Notes under the pieces: generated by a model | What the model was told of the DNA's origin: nothing | The model's database searches: none | The model's input: the letters and a program-made list of their open reading frames with translations, nothing else | Part shown: positions 1-5,394 of the stretch, one piece after another | Numbering within the stretch: position 1 is the first letter of the stretch | Layout of the letters: every line of letters starts with the position of its first letter | Made by a program: the position numbers and the translations under genes | NCBI GenBank assembly: GCA_003563255.1 | Contig: PWSL01000432.1 | Location: 1-5,394 of the forward strand | DNA length: 5,394 bases | From: Desulfonatronospira sp. | Lineage (GTDB): Bacteria; Desulfobacterota; Desulfovibrionia; Desulfovibrionales; Desulfonatronovibrionaceae | Reading direction: 5' to 3'

Positions 1-2018
1 ATATTTTTCTTATGACTCATGGCCACCTGGGCAAAAGGCAGCATATTGTCGATGTGGTTCAGAAAATCAAAGCAGCGGATAACATCGTAGTCTTCGCAGA
101 TCATCTCCCCGGTAAGGCGCATGATATTCTTGGGCTGGGGCTTGTATCCCAGAACGTTGGTGGAGCGGATCAATATCTGCTTCAGGGAATCCGGTGCGAA
201 ATGGTTCCACTCCCTGGCCTCGCTGAAAGGGTAGGTCATGTTGGCCATCATGGCCACGTGAAAGTGCGCCCCGCCGCCGTTTTCCAGAGAAAAGAACCCG
301 CATTTGTCCAGGTAGGGTCCGATGAGCCTGTCCTCGGCCAGGCGGAACCTGTTGCCGGAGTTGGACTGGGTGATATCCCTGGTGGTGGTGTCGGTGAAAT
401 GTACATGATCACTGTCCCGGATATAATCCAGGACAGCATCACGGTCTCCCCTGGGATAGGGATACTTGTAGTCGTCGTGTTTGAGAGAGGGCAGCACCGG
501 CTCTATGCGGCCAAGTCTCTTGTCATGCACGCCCCGATACTCCCCCAGTTCCACGTGAGGGTTGTATCCCCTGGCGGATATCTCCGCCACCAGCCTGGAA
601 AGTCGCAGGGCTTCGGGCTCCCGGTCACGGTAAACCATGAGTTCCGGGGTCTGGCCCACAAAATTGGTATCGTAGTCCCCGCTTCGAAACTGGGGGTTGG
701 CCATGACCCTGCGATGAAATGGAATGGTGGTCTTGAGCCCCCCCACGATATATTCTTTAAGGGCCCTCTCCATAGTGCCCACAATTTTGTTCCAGGACTT
801 GCCGTATACAATCAGAAGGGCTGCCGCGGAATCGTACTGGGACGGGAAGTGATACCCGGCGGTGATGCAGGAGTCCACGCGCACCCCCTGTCCGCCTGGG
901 GACTGATACCTGGTTATCAGCCCGGCATTAGGAGCGAAATCCTGCTGGGGATCCTCGCAGTTGATACGCACCTGCATGGACTGGTTGTTGGGAACTGTGT
1001 CCTTTTCATTGAAGCGCAGCTCTGAGCCGAAGGCCATGGCTATCTGCTCTTCCACCAGGTCCACGCCATAGCGGCATTCGGTGATGCCGTGCTCAACCTG
1101 CAGCCGGGTATTGACCTCTATCAGGTAAGGATTACTCTCGCGATCCACCAGAAACTCCACGGTACACAGAGAATGATATCCAACTTCTCTCACCAGCCTG
1201 CGGGCGTACTCCTTGAGGTTATCCCTCAGGTTTTCATTCATCATGGGCCAGGGTGATGGAGTAATTTCCACCAGCTTCTGGTGGTTGCGCTGCAGGGTGC
1301 AATCACGTTCGTCAAAGGCAAACACATTGCCGTGCCTGTCCGCAGCCACCTGGATCTCGATATGACGCACAGAGGTCAGAAGCTTTTCCACGTACAGGCG
1401 GGGATTGCCGAAAGATGCCTGGGCCAGGGCCGAGGCCTTGGCATAGGCCCTTTCCAGCTCTTCTTCCCTGAAGACCTCGTAAATCCCGCGGCCGCCGCCG
1501 CCGCCTTCGGCCTTGAGCATCACCGGAAAACCGATCTCATAGGCCATATCCAAAGCCTGTTCCACTGTGACGGCTCCCTCTGATCCAGGCACCACGGGCA
1601 CGCCCACCCTTTTGGCCAGATCCCGCACCGCCACCTTGTTGCCCAGGATTTCCATGGGCCTGTCTTCGGGCCCGATGAACACAAGCCCGGCCTTGCGGCA
1701 CTGGGAAGGAAAGGAGAAATCCTCGGAAATAAATCCCCAACCGGGATGGATGGCTATTACCCCCATGGCCTTGGCCTTGGAGATAATCTTTTTCATATCC
1801 AGGTAGGCCCTGGAATCTTCTCCCAGCAGAAGCAGTTCCTGTGCTCCGGATGTAAACGGTGCGGTCTTATCCACGTCAGTTGCGGTCATTACCGGAACGG
1901 CGTTGAAAACCTCCCTGATGGACCTGGCTATGCGCCTGGCCGGAATGCCCCGGTTGGCCACAAGTATTTTCTGTCCTTCCAGTTCCTTGATTACCTGCTC
2001 AAAACTCTTAATCTCCAT
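1..2018 (-). CDS. pyc: Pyruvate carboxylase, N-terminal 672 codons (3' end outside window)
   Basis: Biotin-dependent cytosolic enzyme that carboxylates pyruvate to oxaloacetate using ATP and bicarbonate. Seen: a biotin carboxylase domain at residues about 16-445, with HPGWGF (91-96), K128, the ATP-grasp glycine loop KAEGGGGGRG (169-178), ERDCTLQRNHQK (237-248), EVNTRLQVEH (301-310) and RINCEDP (351-357). By family knowledge K169, K248, E301, N303, R305 and R351 match the ATP-binding and catalytic residues of AccC. After a linker, a carboxyltransferase domain begins near 540 with DTTTRD (543-548); D548 matches the metal-ligand Asp of the usual FRDAHQS motif. The reading frame is open without interruption to the window edge. 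The metal-binding histidines, carboxylated lysine and C-terminal biotin domain would lie beyond it, so fusion to a biotin domain is inferred. ATG at 2018 has a good ribosome site. It follows birA in the same direction. A lone PycA-type biotin carboxylase is excluded because the carboxyltransferase domain is already present. Confidence 0.93.
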   Translation of the reverse strand, partial: MEIKSFEQVIKELEGQKILVANRGIPARRIARSIREVFNAVPVMTATDVDKTAPFTSGAQELLLLGEDSRAYLDMKKIISKAKAMGVIAIHPGWGFISEDFSFPSQCRKAGLVFIGPEDRPMEILGNKVAVRDLAKRVGVPVVPGSEGAVTVEQALDMAYEIGFPVMLKAEGGGGGRGIYEVFREEELERAYAKASALAQASFGNPRLYVEKLLTSVRHIEIQVAADRHGNVFAFDERDCTLQRNHQKLVEITPSPWPMMNENLRDNLKEYARRLVREVGYHSLCTVEFLVDRESNPYLIEVNTRLQVEHGITECRYGVDLVEEQIAMAFGSELRFNEKDTVPNNQSMQVRINCEDPQQDFAPNAGLITRYQSPGGQGVRVDSCITAGYHFPSQYDSAAALLIVYGKSWNKIVGTMERALKEYIVGGLKTTIPFHRRVMANPQFRSGDYDTNFVGQTPELMVYRDREPEALRLSRLVAEISARGYNPHVELGEYRGVHDKRLGRIEPVLPSLKHDDYKYPYPRGDRDAVLDYIRDSDHVHFTDTTTRDITQSNSGNRFRLAEDRLIGPYLDKCGFFSLENGGGAHFHVAMMANMTYPFSEAREWNHFAPDSLKQILIRSTNVLGYKPQPKNIMRLTGEMICEDYDVIRCFDFLNHIDNMLPFAQVAMSHKKN

Positions 2019-2028
2019 AACCGTGTTT

Positions 2029-2034
2029 TCCTTT
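2029..2034 (-). promoter_or_regulatory. Ribosome binding site of pyc
   Basis: AAAGGA read on the minus strand, about ten bases before the ATG at 2018, inside an A-rich stretch. It supports this start, and the first residues lead straight into the conserved start of the biotin carboxylase domain (ILVANRG at 18-24). Confidence 0.6.
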
Positions 2035-2040
2035 ATTTAT

Positions 2041-2168
2041 CTGTTCAGCGCTTTGCATGTGGCCCTGGGACTGGCTCTCCCGGCACTAATTTTTCAATAA
2101 TGATCTTCGCATCAGCAAAAAAAATGCGGGGGTGCCTGTCCCCTACGTTCCCAAAAAGCGCTGAGCAG
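2041..2168. repeat. Head-to-head REP-like pair (imperfect inverted repeat) between birA and pyc
   Basis: Two arms of about 55 bases face each other around a spacer of about 18-20 bases. The left arm (plus strand, 2041-2095) has an outer box CTGTTCAGCGCTTT, 12 unconserved bases, then GGGACTGGCTCTCCCGG (from 2067), CACTAA and TTTTT. The right arm (minus strand, 2168 down to about 2114) has CTGCTCAGCGCTTT, exactly 12 unconserved bases, then GGGACAGGCACCCCCG (from 2142), CA and eight Ts. Each core can also fold alone into a short GC-rich hairpin; together they could form one long stem-loop in RNA or a cruciform. This layout resembles REP/BIME elements associated with RAYT transposases (family knowledge); the right arm even has GTAG before its core, the tetranucleotide typical of such REPs. 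No transposase lies in the window, so that link is inferred. Confidence 0.8.
2116..2143 (-). terminator. Possible weak intrinsic terminator or attenuator within the repeat pair
   Basis: In the direction of birA-pyc transcription, GGGG (2143-2140) can pair with CCCC (2132-2129) around a seven-base loop, and eight Ts follow at 2124-2117. The stem has only four pairs and four bases separate it from the T run, so it is a poor terminator by itself. It could reduce read-through from birA into pyc. The alternative is that it is simply one repeat unit. Confidence 0.3.
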
Positions 2169-2211
2169 ATACTCCTTAAAAATTAGATAGTTATCTGTTG
2201 TGGGATGACAA

Positions 2212-3027
2212 TCACGAAAGAAGAGCACCTGTCCGGACATGCTTTATCCGTCCCGAACATTCCAGCATGATGCCTCCGCTTCCATCTATCCCCTGCAGGT
2301 AGCCTTCCAGAACCCCATTGTCCTGCTCTACCCTGACCTTTTGATTCAGAAGCCATAAATATGGCTTAACTTCACTAATAAAGTCAATTAATGAATAATT
2401 GCACAATGTCTCATCATACCAGAAGTGCCCCCAGTACACAAGTTGTGCCCAGGCTCCTGCAGGGTCTGCGCCGGGCCATTGCCTGGAGAGATCTGAGGCC
2501 TGCATACTCCTGTCCCGGCGCATTTCTGCGTCCTTTGGTGCTGATTTAAGGTTTATACCGATGCCGGCCAGCAATCCGCCTTTTTTTTCTTCAATGAGAA
2601 TACCACCTGCCTTGCCTGAATCTACTACCAGGTCGTTGGGCCATTTGATAAAGGCCTGGATGCCCCGGCAGGCCAGGGCGCGCTGGAAGCAAAAACCCAG
2701 AACGATGCTTAAAAGACTGTTGAACCTTTCAGGTGCAGGGGCGGGAAGATGCAGGGCGGCATAGATATTGCCCGGCGGGGAGGACCAGTTTCTACGCATC
2801 CGCCCTCTTCCACGGGTCTGCTGCAGGCAGATCACCGAATCTCCGGGCAACAAGCGCTTGTCTGTAATCAGATCCCATGCCGTATCCAGGCTGGATGTGC
2901 ATTCCTGCAATTCAATAACCTTGAAATCTCTCCAGGAGCGCTTGAACACGCGCGGGAAATCCTTTACCCTGGCACAGGTCTCAGAAAATTGAGGCGGAAG
3001 AAGGCTTGTTAAATTATGGATCTGCAT
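2212..3027 (-). CDS. birA: Biotin-protein ligase (biotin-[acetyl-CoA-carboxylase] ligase), lacking a DNA-binding domain
   Basis: 271 residues. Makes biotinyl-5'-AMP from biotin and ATP, then transfers biotin to the acceptor lysine of biotin-dependent enzymes, here most likely the pyruvate carboxylase encoded next. Seen: TSSLDTA (44-50) at the start of the catalytic core, the biotinyl-AMP loop GRGRMRRNW (73-81) followed by SSPPGNIY, KWPNDL (128-133), K139 in GKAGG (matching the essential lysine of E. coli BirA), GIGINL (155-160), and a C-terminal SH3-like domain from about 225. Only about 35 residues precede the core, too few for the winged-helix domain of E. coli BirA, so it should be a ligase only and not a repressor. 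The E. coli loop is GRGRRGRKW; here the glycine after the fourth residue is replaced by arginine. The ATG at 3027 lacks a clear ribosome site, so the exact start is less certain than the function. Confidence 0.94.
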   Translation of the reverse strand: MQIHNLTSLLPPQFSETCARVKDFPRVFKRSWRDFKVIELQECTSSLDTAWDLITDKRLLPGDSVICLQQTRGRGRMRRNWSSPPGNIYAALHLPAPAPERFNSLLSIVLGFCFQRALACRGIQAFIKWPNDLVVDSGKAGGILIEEKKGGLLAGIGINLKSAPKDAEMRRDRSMQASDLSRQWPGADPAGAWAQLVYWGHFWYDETLCNYSLIDFISEVKPYLWLLNQKVRVEQDNGVLEGYLQGIDGSGGIMLECSGRIKHVRTGALLS

Positions 3028-3084
3028 CTATCTGGTTTTGTACATGGGCGTTATCACTACAGCGAAACTTATTTATTGACTCCC

Positions 3085-3114
3085 GGGGACCGGCTCTCCC
3101 GGCACTTATTTTTC
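3085..3114 (+). repeat. Third, solitary REP-like unit in the birA/receiver intergenic region
   Basis: GGGGACCGGCTCTCCCGG followed by CACTTA and TTTTTC is nearly identical to the unit at 2067-2095 and matches the inverted unit at 2143-2116. With two preceding Cs (3083-3084), CCGGG can pair with CCCGG at 3098-3102, giving a small GC hairpin followed by a T-rich tract. No partner in opposite orientation is visible nearby, and the outer CAGCGCTTT box is absent; only a bare CAGCG occurs at 3060-3064, at a different distance from the core. Confidence 0.7.
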
Positions 3115-3134
3115 TAATTTATTTCGCTTCGAGA

Positions 3135-3163
3135 TTGACTAACGAACATCTTTGGATTAGAGA
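3135..3163 (+). promoter_or_regulatory. Tentative promoter of the receiver gene
   Basis: TTGACT at 3135-3140 is five of six matches to a sigma-70 -35 box. A 17-base spacer leads to TAGAGA (3158-3163), a poor -10 box. CATAAT at 3171-3176 is a better -10 but has no good -35 at the right distance. The site lies downstream of the solitary repeat unit, so a transcript starting here would not contain it. Nothing equally good was found for birA in the other direction. Confidence 0.25.
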
Positions 3164-3204
3164 TACAAGACATAATCGGCCAATGGTTGAATTTCCAGAT
3201 TATT

Positions 3205-3210
3205 GGGGGA
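3205..3210 (+). promoter_or_regulatory. Ribosome binding site that fixes the receiver start
   Basis: GGGGGA stands four bases before ATG at 3215. A start at the in-frame TTG at 3203 would use part of this site as coding sequence and would put four extra residues before the receiver's first beta strand, so ATG 3215 is preferred. Confidence 0.6.
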
Positions 3211-3214
3211 TAAC

Positions 3215-3616
3215 ATGCGAGCACTTGTAGTCGAAGACGATATCACCAGCAGAATGATTCTGGTTAAAATCCTTTCCCGGCACAGCGAATGTGACACGGC
3301 TGAAAACGGCCACGAGGCGGTGGATATATTCACTCAGGCCCTCAGGGCATACCGGCCCTACGACATGATATTCATGGATATAATGATGCCTGTTATGGAC
3401 GGGCAGAGTGCCCTGAAAAAAATCAGGGAAGTTGAAGCCGAGCAGAAGGTTCCGGCTGGCCAGGAAGTGAAGGCTGTAATGACCACGGCCCTGTCCGATA
3501 CCAAGAATGTCACCACAGCATTCTTTCAGGGACATGCCGATGCCTACCTCTCAAAGCCCATATCAAAGGAAAAGGTCGAAAACGCCCTGCAGGAAATTGG
3601 GATGCTGGAAAAATAA
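3215..3616 (+). CDS. Single-domain response regulator (CheY-like receiver)
   Basis: 133 residues, one receiver (REC) domain and no output domain. It would accept a phosphoryl group from a histidine kinase and act through protein contacts in the cytoplasm. Seen: first strand MRALVVEDD with the acidic pair D8/D9, phospho-acceptor D55 in FMDIMMPVMDG (53-63), the switch Thr in VMTTA (T91), and the conserved lysine K114 in SKP. All catalytic positions are intact. The stretch between helix 3 and strand 4 (EVEAEQKVPAGQEVKA) is somewhat longer than in CheY. No kinase, chemotaxis or output gene is adjacent, so its partner is unknown; it is divergent from birA and convergent with the gene after it. It could serve motility, a phosphorelay, or another signalling path; the sequence does not decide. 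Confidence 0.93.
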   Translation: MRALVVEDDITSRMILVKILSRHSECDTAENGHEAVDIFTQALRAYRPYDMIFMDIMMPVMDGQSALKKIREVEAEQKVPAGQEVKAVMTTALSDTKNVTTAFFQGHADAYLSKPISKEKVENALQEIGMLEK

Positions 3617-3629
3617 AGCTCAAGGGATT

Positions 3630-3658
3630 AACTCGGAAGGGCTTCACCCTGCCGGGTT
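3630..3658. terminator. Hairpin between two converging genes, possible bidirectional terminator
   Basis: AACTCGG (3630-3636) pairs with CCGGGTT (3652-3658) with one G-T wobble, and inside it AGGG (3638-3641) pairs with CCCT (3647-3650) around CTTCA; one A-G mismatch separates the two stems. It sits 13 bases after the receiver stop and covers the end of the opposing gene. No T run follows directly on either strand, so Rho-independent action is doubtful. Confidence 0.35.
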
Positions 3659-4762
3659 CTCCTCTTCCAGGGATTCCAGTATGCCCAGGGGACGAATGAC
3701 TTTATCCCTTACCTCTTTTTCAGCCTCTAACGCTCCCTTATCCAGGCAGTCCTGGTAAATTTCCGACAGCTTCATGGCCATCTTGAGGCCCCGTTTATAG
3801 CCTGCCTGCCTGGCTTCTTCTATAGCTTTCCAGTCGAATGTGTGCATGAAATCCTGTACAGCTGGTACAATCTCGGGGTATATGACCCGGGACATGGGTC
3901 TTGTCAGGGCCGCGTAAAATCCCAGGGAGGAACTTTTGCCTGCACCGACTATGTGTCCCAGTAAGCCCCCTGGATGGGTGTCCGCCAGCAGATCTCTCAC
4001 TGCCCGGGCAAAGAATTCAACCAGGGTTCCTGCCTGCTCCGAGACAATACGCTGCCACAAATCCCCGGGAAAGGCATCCACCAGGGACTCTCCGATTTCA
4101 TGGTAAACCCAGGTTTCCAGTTCGAAATTTACTACCCGCATAAATCCCTCTTTTTGAAGCGAGGGTTGTTTGCGCACCCTGTGCAGGTTCAGACCATGGC
4201 AATCAAAAGCAAAGGCCAGGGCCATGGAAGAAGATGTCCGAAGCTCCATTATTTCGTCCCATAAAAGGGTAGCCATAGCCCTGCGTCTGCCGACTATCTC
4301 GCTCCCCTGGCGCATTAGAGGAACGCTGAAAATATCCCTGGCAAGCTCGGCATCAACTATGCATACATGCATCCCTTCCTGACACCGGCTTTCCACTAAG
4401 CGCCCCAGTAAATAACTGGGCTTCATCCCGGTTGCCAGACCTGCACCGTAATACAGGTCTGTGCCTCCAAGCCGGGCGTTTACATCTGAGGCCTCCATGC
4501 TGTCCAGACTGTGCCCGTTTATTTCCAGGGCTCTGGCAGTCCTGCCTTCCAGCTCCTGCCACATGTTTTCACGATTCTCCACCCATTTCAGAAGCTCGTC
4601 CCGGGGCGGCTCCCTCCAGGGCGGTATATCCATCTCCCACTTGTACAGGTTGCGCATTCGCAACAGCAGCATACACAGGGAAAAGGTCCCGCTGTAGTTG
4701 GCATCCGATATATGGCAGTTGAACTGGACCTGATTTTTAATACTTGCAATATCTATCGGCAT
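3644..4762 (-). CDS. Conserved-looking protein of unknown function (372 residues)
   Basis: I do not recognise a function; from memory it resembles a deltaproteobacterial group labelled Sfum_1244 family, unverified. No signal peptide or convincing membrane segment is visible, so it is probably cytoplasmic. The N-terminal third is rich in aromatic residues, with the striking stretch HISDANYSGTFSLCMLLLRM (17-36) followed by RNLYKWE, then PPWREPP and MWQELEG. The middle has LYYGAGLATG (103-112), ELARDIFSVPLMRQG (139-153) and RRR (159-161). A cluster E214, E216, H221, E222, E225 (HEIGE) with H189 and H194 nearby could bind metal, which is speculation. The C terminus is charged and helical, ending in EEENPAG. 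ATG 4762 is chosen because AGGA lies four bases before it and the gene then starts 22 bases after the hydantoinase gene; the frame is open back to 4879, but that would overlap the neighbour by 95 bases. Probably co-transcribed with that neighbour. Confidence 0.82.
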   Translation of the reverse strand: MPIDIASIKNQVQFNCHISDANYSGTFSLCMLLLRMRNLYKWEMDIPPWREPPRDELLKWVENRENMWQELEGRTARALEINGHSLDSMEASDVNARLGGTDLYYGAGLATGMKPSYLLGRLVESRCQEGMHVCIVDAELARDIFSVPLMRQGSEIVGRRRAMATLLWDEIMELRTSSSMALAFAFDCHGLNLHRVRKQPSLQKEGFMRVVNFELETWVYHEIGESLVDAFPGDLWQRIVSEQAGTLVEFFARAVRDLLADTHPGGLLGHIVGAGKSSSLGFYAALTRPMSRVIYPEIVPAVQDFMHTFDWKAIEEARQAGYKRGLKMAMKLSEIYQDCLDKGALEAEKEVRDKVIRPLGILESLEEENPAG

Positions 4763-4766
4763 CTCA

Positions 4767-4770
4767 TCCT
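4767..4770 (-). promoter_or_regulatory. Ribosome binding site deciding the start of the unknown gene
   Basis: AGGA on the minus strand lies four bases before ATG 4762. Together with the end of the upstream gene at 4785 it favours this start over the longer reading from 4879. Confidence 0.45.
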
Positions 4771-4784
4771 GGCTGTTTGCATGT

Positions 4785-5394
4785 TTATTTATCCTCCCCG
4801 AATCCACCCCCACCCGGAGTTCCGATAAGGATTGCATCTCCAGGGGAGAGGCTTTCCCTGAACTTACCGGGCCTGTCATGCCACTGCCCTTTCAACAGTA
4901 CCCGGTTTTTCCCTGCCATGCCGGGCTTGCCTCCGGCTATGCCGTAAGGCCTGGTGCTTCTCCTTTCAGAGAGCACCGTGACCTCGCAGGGGCTTAGCAC
5001 CTCCAGATGCCTGTAAAGGCCGTCCCCACCGCAAAAAATCCCTCTGCCTCCAGAACCGGTGCGCAGCCCGCAGGCAAGCACCCGGAAAGGATAAGTATGT
5101 TCCAGGGCCTCTACCGGGGTGTTCAGGGTATTGGTCATGTGCGAATGTACCCCGCTTTCTCCGTGATGCCTGCAGGATGCCCCCATTCCGCCGGCCAGGG
5201 TCTCGTAATAGGTAAAGGCCCTGCCCGAGCGGGGGTCCACTCCGCCTACGGTCACGTTGTTCATGGTGCCCTGGGAAGCAGCGGGGATCCTTTCCGGGAT
5301 TGCCCTGGACAGTGCTCCCAGGATAACGTCCACTATGCGCTGGGAAGTCTCCACATTGCCCCCGGCCACCGCCCCCGGGTGCAGCGCATCCAGG
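4785..5394 (-). CDS. hyuB: Hydantoinase B / 5-oxoprolinase family protein, C-terminal 202 residues (5' part outside window)
   Basis: C-terminal part of a HyuB-type subunit; complete proteins of the family are usually about 500-600 residues. Members work with a HyuA-type subunit in ATP-dependent opening of hydantoin or 5-oxoproline rings; the substrate here cannot be read from sequence. Visible motifs in order: [19 protein letters not shown] at the right edge, [67 protein letters not shown], and the typical glycine-rich end [12 protein letters not shown]. The frame is open through the right edge, and a GTG at 5369 is internal because the conserved residues continue before it. The HyuA partner would be expected upstream, outside the window. 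An acetone carboxylase-related subunit is a less likely alternative. Confidence 0.92.
   Translation of the reverse strand, partial: LDALHPGAVAGGNVETSQRIVDVILGALSRAIPERIPAASQGTMNNVTVGGVDPRSGRAFTYYETLAGGMGASCRHHGESGVHSHMTNTLNTPVEALEHTYPFRVLACGLRTGSGGRGIFCGGDGLYRHLEVLSPCEVTVLSERRSTRPYGIAGGKPGMAGKNRVLLKGQWHDRPGKFRESLSPGDAILIGTPGGGGFGEDK

Noticed and set aside
12..1025. Long open frame of 337 codons on the plus strand
   Set aside because: It lies wholly opposite pyc, whose minus-strand translation matches biotin carboxylase and carboxyltransferase motifs throughout; the plus-strand product has no recognisable family.
1487..1505. GCC/GGC trinucleotide run
   Set aside because: It encodes the glycine-rich ATP-grasp loop of the biotin carboxylase domain (residues 172-176), so it is explained by coding.
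1746..2186. Plus-strand frame of 146 codons running through the start of pyc and the repeat pair
   Set aside because: It is antisense to pyc and its end is made of the inverted repeat. The peptide ALPALIF seen in plus-strand frames at both repeat sites reflects the DNA repeat, not a protein motif.
2174..2196. Palindrome AGATAGTTATCT with a T tract as a birA terminator
   Set aside because: The stem has only four to five A-T-rich pairs with almost no loop; too weak to support.
3098..3116. Sigma-54-like -24/-12 element (CCGGCAC then TTTTTC) in the repeat unit
   Set aside because: The GG is present, but the required GC at -12 is TC, and the resemblance comes from the repeat consensus.
4763..4879. 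Upstream extension of the 372-residue protein to an ATG at 4879
   Set aside because: It would overlap the conserved glycine-rich end of hyuB by 95 bases, and a ribosome site is available at 4767-4770 for the internal ATG.
5367..5369. GTG as the start of the hydantoinase gene
   Set aside because: The conserved residues LDALHPGA continue in frame before it to the window edge, so the codon is internal.

Overview
The window looks like chromosomal DNA from a sulfate-reducing, Desulfovibrio-type bacterium (class formerly called Deltaproteobacteria). This rests on recognition of protein families: the pyruvate carboxylase has the carboxyltransferase wording I associate with that group, and it lies directly downstream of a biotin ligase, an order I recall from Desulfovibrio. 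No database search was possible.

Layout. Positions 1-2018 (minus strand) hold the first 672 codons of a pyruvate carboxylase (pyc): the whole biotin carboxylase domain and the start of the carboxyltransferase domain, the rest lying beyond the left edge. A 193-base gap (2019-2211) separates it from the upstream biotin-protein ligase birA (2212-3027, minus), which would attach biotin to the carboxylase. The pair is a functional unit of anaplerotic CO2 fixation (pyruvate to oxaloacetate). Divergent from birA is a stand-alone CheY-like receiver protein (3215-3616, plus). Converging on it is a 372-residue conserved-looking protein of unknown function (3644-4762, minus). That gene follows by 22 bases the end of a hydantoinase B/oxoprolinase-family gene (4785 to the right edge, minus, 5' part missing), probably in the same transcript. 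There are no RNA genes, CRISPR arrays, insertion sequences or phage genes.

The most notable non-coding feature is a small repeat family. The birA-pyc gap contains a head-to-head pair of REP-like units forming a long imperfect inverted repeat (2041-2168). A third unit lies alone in the gap between birA and the receiver gene (3085-3114). All three share the core GGGACNGGCNCNCCCG followed by a CA-containing spacer and a T run, so each can form a short GC-rich hairpin with a U-rich tail. The pair resembles the REP/BIME elements mobilised by RAYT transposases and could also shape the birA-pyc transcript.
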